From Cyclobacteriaceae bacterium (lineage in GTDB: Bacteria; Bacteroidota; Bacteroidia; Cytophagales; Cyclobacteriaceae): 6,979 bases of DNA. The position numbers and the translations under genes are program-made. Under the pieces are notes generated by a model, which was not told where the DNA came from, made no database searches, and saw nothing but the letters and a program-made list of their open reading frames with translations. The stretch's first letter is position 1; each line of letters begins with the position of its first letter. Location: positions 1 through 6,979 of the forward strand of contig JAOUKG010000132.1 of NCBI GenBank assembly GCA_029882725.1, given 5' to 3'. This document shows, piece after piece, positions 5,703 through 6,979 of this stretch.

Positions 5703-6979
5703 ATGAATACTAAACCTAAGGAAAAGCCCCTTCTTGATCCTTTAAAACTTCTTGAATCATTGCATTCAATACACATTAATTTTATCAAGGACAACCTTCC
5801 ATTCGATAAACTATTTTCTAATTTATTGGATATACTGCTATCCTTAACCGGCAGTGAATATGGTTTTATTGGTAGAGTATTGAAAAATGAAAAACAAGAG
5901 AAATACTTAAAAACCTACGCCATTACTGATATTTCCTGGAATGAGGAAACCACAAAATTTTATAAGGAAAAAGCTCCTGATGGATTGGAATTTCACAATT
6001 TGGAGACATTATTTGGGTGGGTAATAAAAAATGAAAAAAACCTGATCACCAATGATGCCCCTAATCATCCTGAAGCTTCAGGGATTCCTCATGGACATCC
6101 TCCATTGGATAAATTTATGGGTATAGCCATTAAATTTGAAAATAAAATGGTGGGAATGGTGGGAATGGCCAACCGTAAGGATGGGTATAATGAAAGGTTA
6201 CTTCGCGAATTAGAACCTTTTTTAAGTTCTTGCTCAACATTGATCAATAGTAAAATTGTAAGTGAAGAGATTTCTGCTATAGAAAATAAGTTGGAAAGAT
6301 TTAAAATTGCTTTAGATGAATCTGCTCTCGTCTCTATTACGGATTTAAAAGGTACAATAACCTATATAAACAACAAATTTGTAGAAGTTTCCGGCTACTC
6401 TTATGATGAGTTAATGGGTCAAAATCACCGAATTGTAAACTCAGGATACCATCCTCGTGAATTTTTTGTGGATATGTGGAAAACCATAGCGTCCGGAAAA
6501 ATTTGGAATGGAGTAATTAAAAATAGAGCAAAAGATGGTCGGTTTTATTGGGTGAGTTCCACTTTTATTCCATTTTTCGATAATAAAGGTAAACTCTATG
6601 AATACCTCGCCATTCGTCATGATATTACCCAACAAAAAACGGCGGAGGAGACTTTGGCAAAGCGGAATGCAGAGCTGGATAATTTTGCTACCATTGTTTC
6701 TCATGATCTAAAAGCACCCTTACGGGGAATAAATACGATGGTTGAGTTTATTGAAGATGATATTCCTGATTTAAGTGATGACGTCAAGGAAAATTTTGAC
6801 ATGCTGAAGTCACGAGTTAGGAGGCTTAATGGATTTATTGATGGACTTTTGGAGTATTCTCGTATTGGAAGAATTGATGTAATACTTGAACAAGTGGATT
6901 TTAAAAACTTATTGGAACTTACTATCGATAATTTGAGTTTAAATGAAGACGTAGAGATAAATATTAATTCAACCTTACC
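5703..6979 (+). CDS. GAF-PAS sensor histidine kinase (3' truncated)
   Basis: The first 425 residues of a sensor histidine kinase whose gene runs off the window. No signal peptide or membrane span is visible, so it should be a soluble cytoplasmic sensor. Order of parts: a GAF domain (about 33-185) with the signature GIPHGHPPLDKFMGI...GMANRKDGY; a short coiled linker; a PAS domain of the Aer-like class (about 200-312) with TDLKGTITYINNKF, SGYSYDELMGQ and RNRAKDGRFYWV-like sequence, closing in the DIT motif; then the HisKA dimerisation helix with H334 in VSHDLKAPLRG, the autophosphorylated His. The H-box and the LLEYSRIGR stretch resemble bacteriophytochrome-type kinases (COG4251). The catalytic ATPase domain begins near residue 395 and is mostly outside. 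The start is ATG 5703; the nearer upstream ATG at 5687 is in another frame and stops at once. The ligand and response regulator are not visible. Confidence 0.92.
   Translation, partial: MNTKPKEKPLLDPLKLLESLHSIHINFIKDNLPFDKLFSNLLDILLSLTGSEYGFIGRVLKNEKQEKYLKTYAITDISWNEETTKFYKEKAPDGLEFHNLETLFGWVIKNEKNLITNDAPNHPEASGIPHGHPPLDKFMGIAIKFENKMVGMVGMANRKDGYNERLLRELEPFLSSCSTLINSKIVSEEISAIENKLERFKIALDESALVSITDLKGTITYINNKFVEVSGYSYDELMGQNHRIVNSGYHPREFFVDMWKTIASGKIWNGVIKNRAKDGRFYWVSSTFIPFFDNKGKLYEYLAIRHDITQQKTAEETLAKRNAELDNFATIVSHDLKAPLRGINTMVEFIEDDIPDLSDDVKENFDMLKSRVRRLNGFIDGLLEYSRIGRIDVILEQVDFKNLLELTIDNLSLNEDVEININSTL

Noticed and set aside
6147..6164. 9-bp tandem repeat ATGGTGGGA x2 in the kinase gene
   Set aside because: It encodes MVGMVGMAN, which fits the normal strand before the ANR-GY signature of this GAF class, so it is not a likely slippage site of note.
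6441..6704. 87-codon antisense open frame inside the PAS/HisKA region
   Set aside because: Lies wholly opposite clear PAS and H-box coding sequence and has no recognisable pattern.

Overview
The window comes from an AT-rich bacterial genome, most likely a member of the Bacteroidota (Flavobacteriia/Cytophagia-like). Three things point there: none of the genes with their own leader has a convincing Shine-Dalgarno sequence, one intergenic region carries a good TTTG-N18-TAnnTTTG-like promoter and another a perfect TAnnTTTG box, and the protein families (TPR lipoprotein, MacB-like permease, COG4251-style GAF-PAS kinase) look typical of that phylum. No species call is possible from the sequence alone.

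Layout. 1-127: left edge with no supported gene. 128-1873 (minus): two envelope genes in tandem, a DUF302-like secreted protein of unknown function (971-1873, GTG start) followed after 54 bp by a seven-TPR lipoprotein (128-916). 1874-2219: a 346-bp divergent intergenic region with a promoter candidate for the rightward genes and several inverted repeats, including a perfect 16-bp palindrome. 2220-5064 (plus): two genes overlapping by 8 bp. The first encodes a glutamate-cysteine-ligase-like (GCS2) domain fused to two CBS domains, the second an AstE/AspA-type zinc amidohydrolase. 5074-5418 (minus): the last 114 residues of a MacB/FtsX-type ABC permease, a gene remnant. 5419-5702: intergenic, with a near-perfect 18-bp inverted repeat and a candidate promoter. 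5703-6979 (plus): a GAF-PAS-HisKA sensor histidine kinase cut by the window end.

How they may work together. The best candidate for a poorly described system is the GCS2-CBS / AstE-like pair. One enzyme class forms gamma-glutamyl-type amide bonds and the other hydrolyses N-acyl-amino-acid amide bonds. The 8-bp overlap implies co-translation, and the CBS pair suggests control by a small ligand. The substrate cannot be read from sequence, so a shared metabolite is inference. The flanking genes (envelope proteins, permease relic, sensor kinase) show no clear link to the pair.
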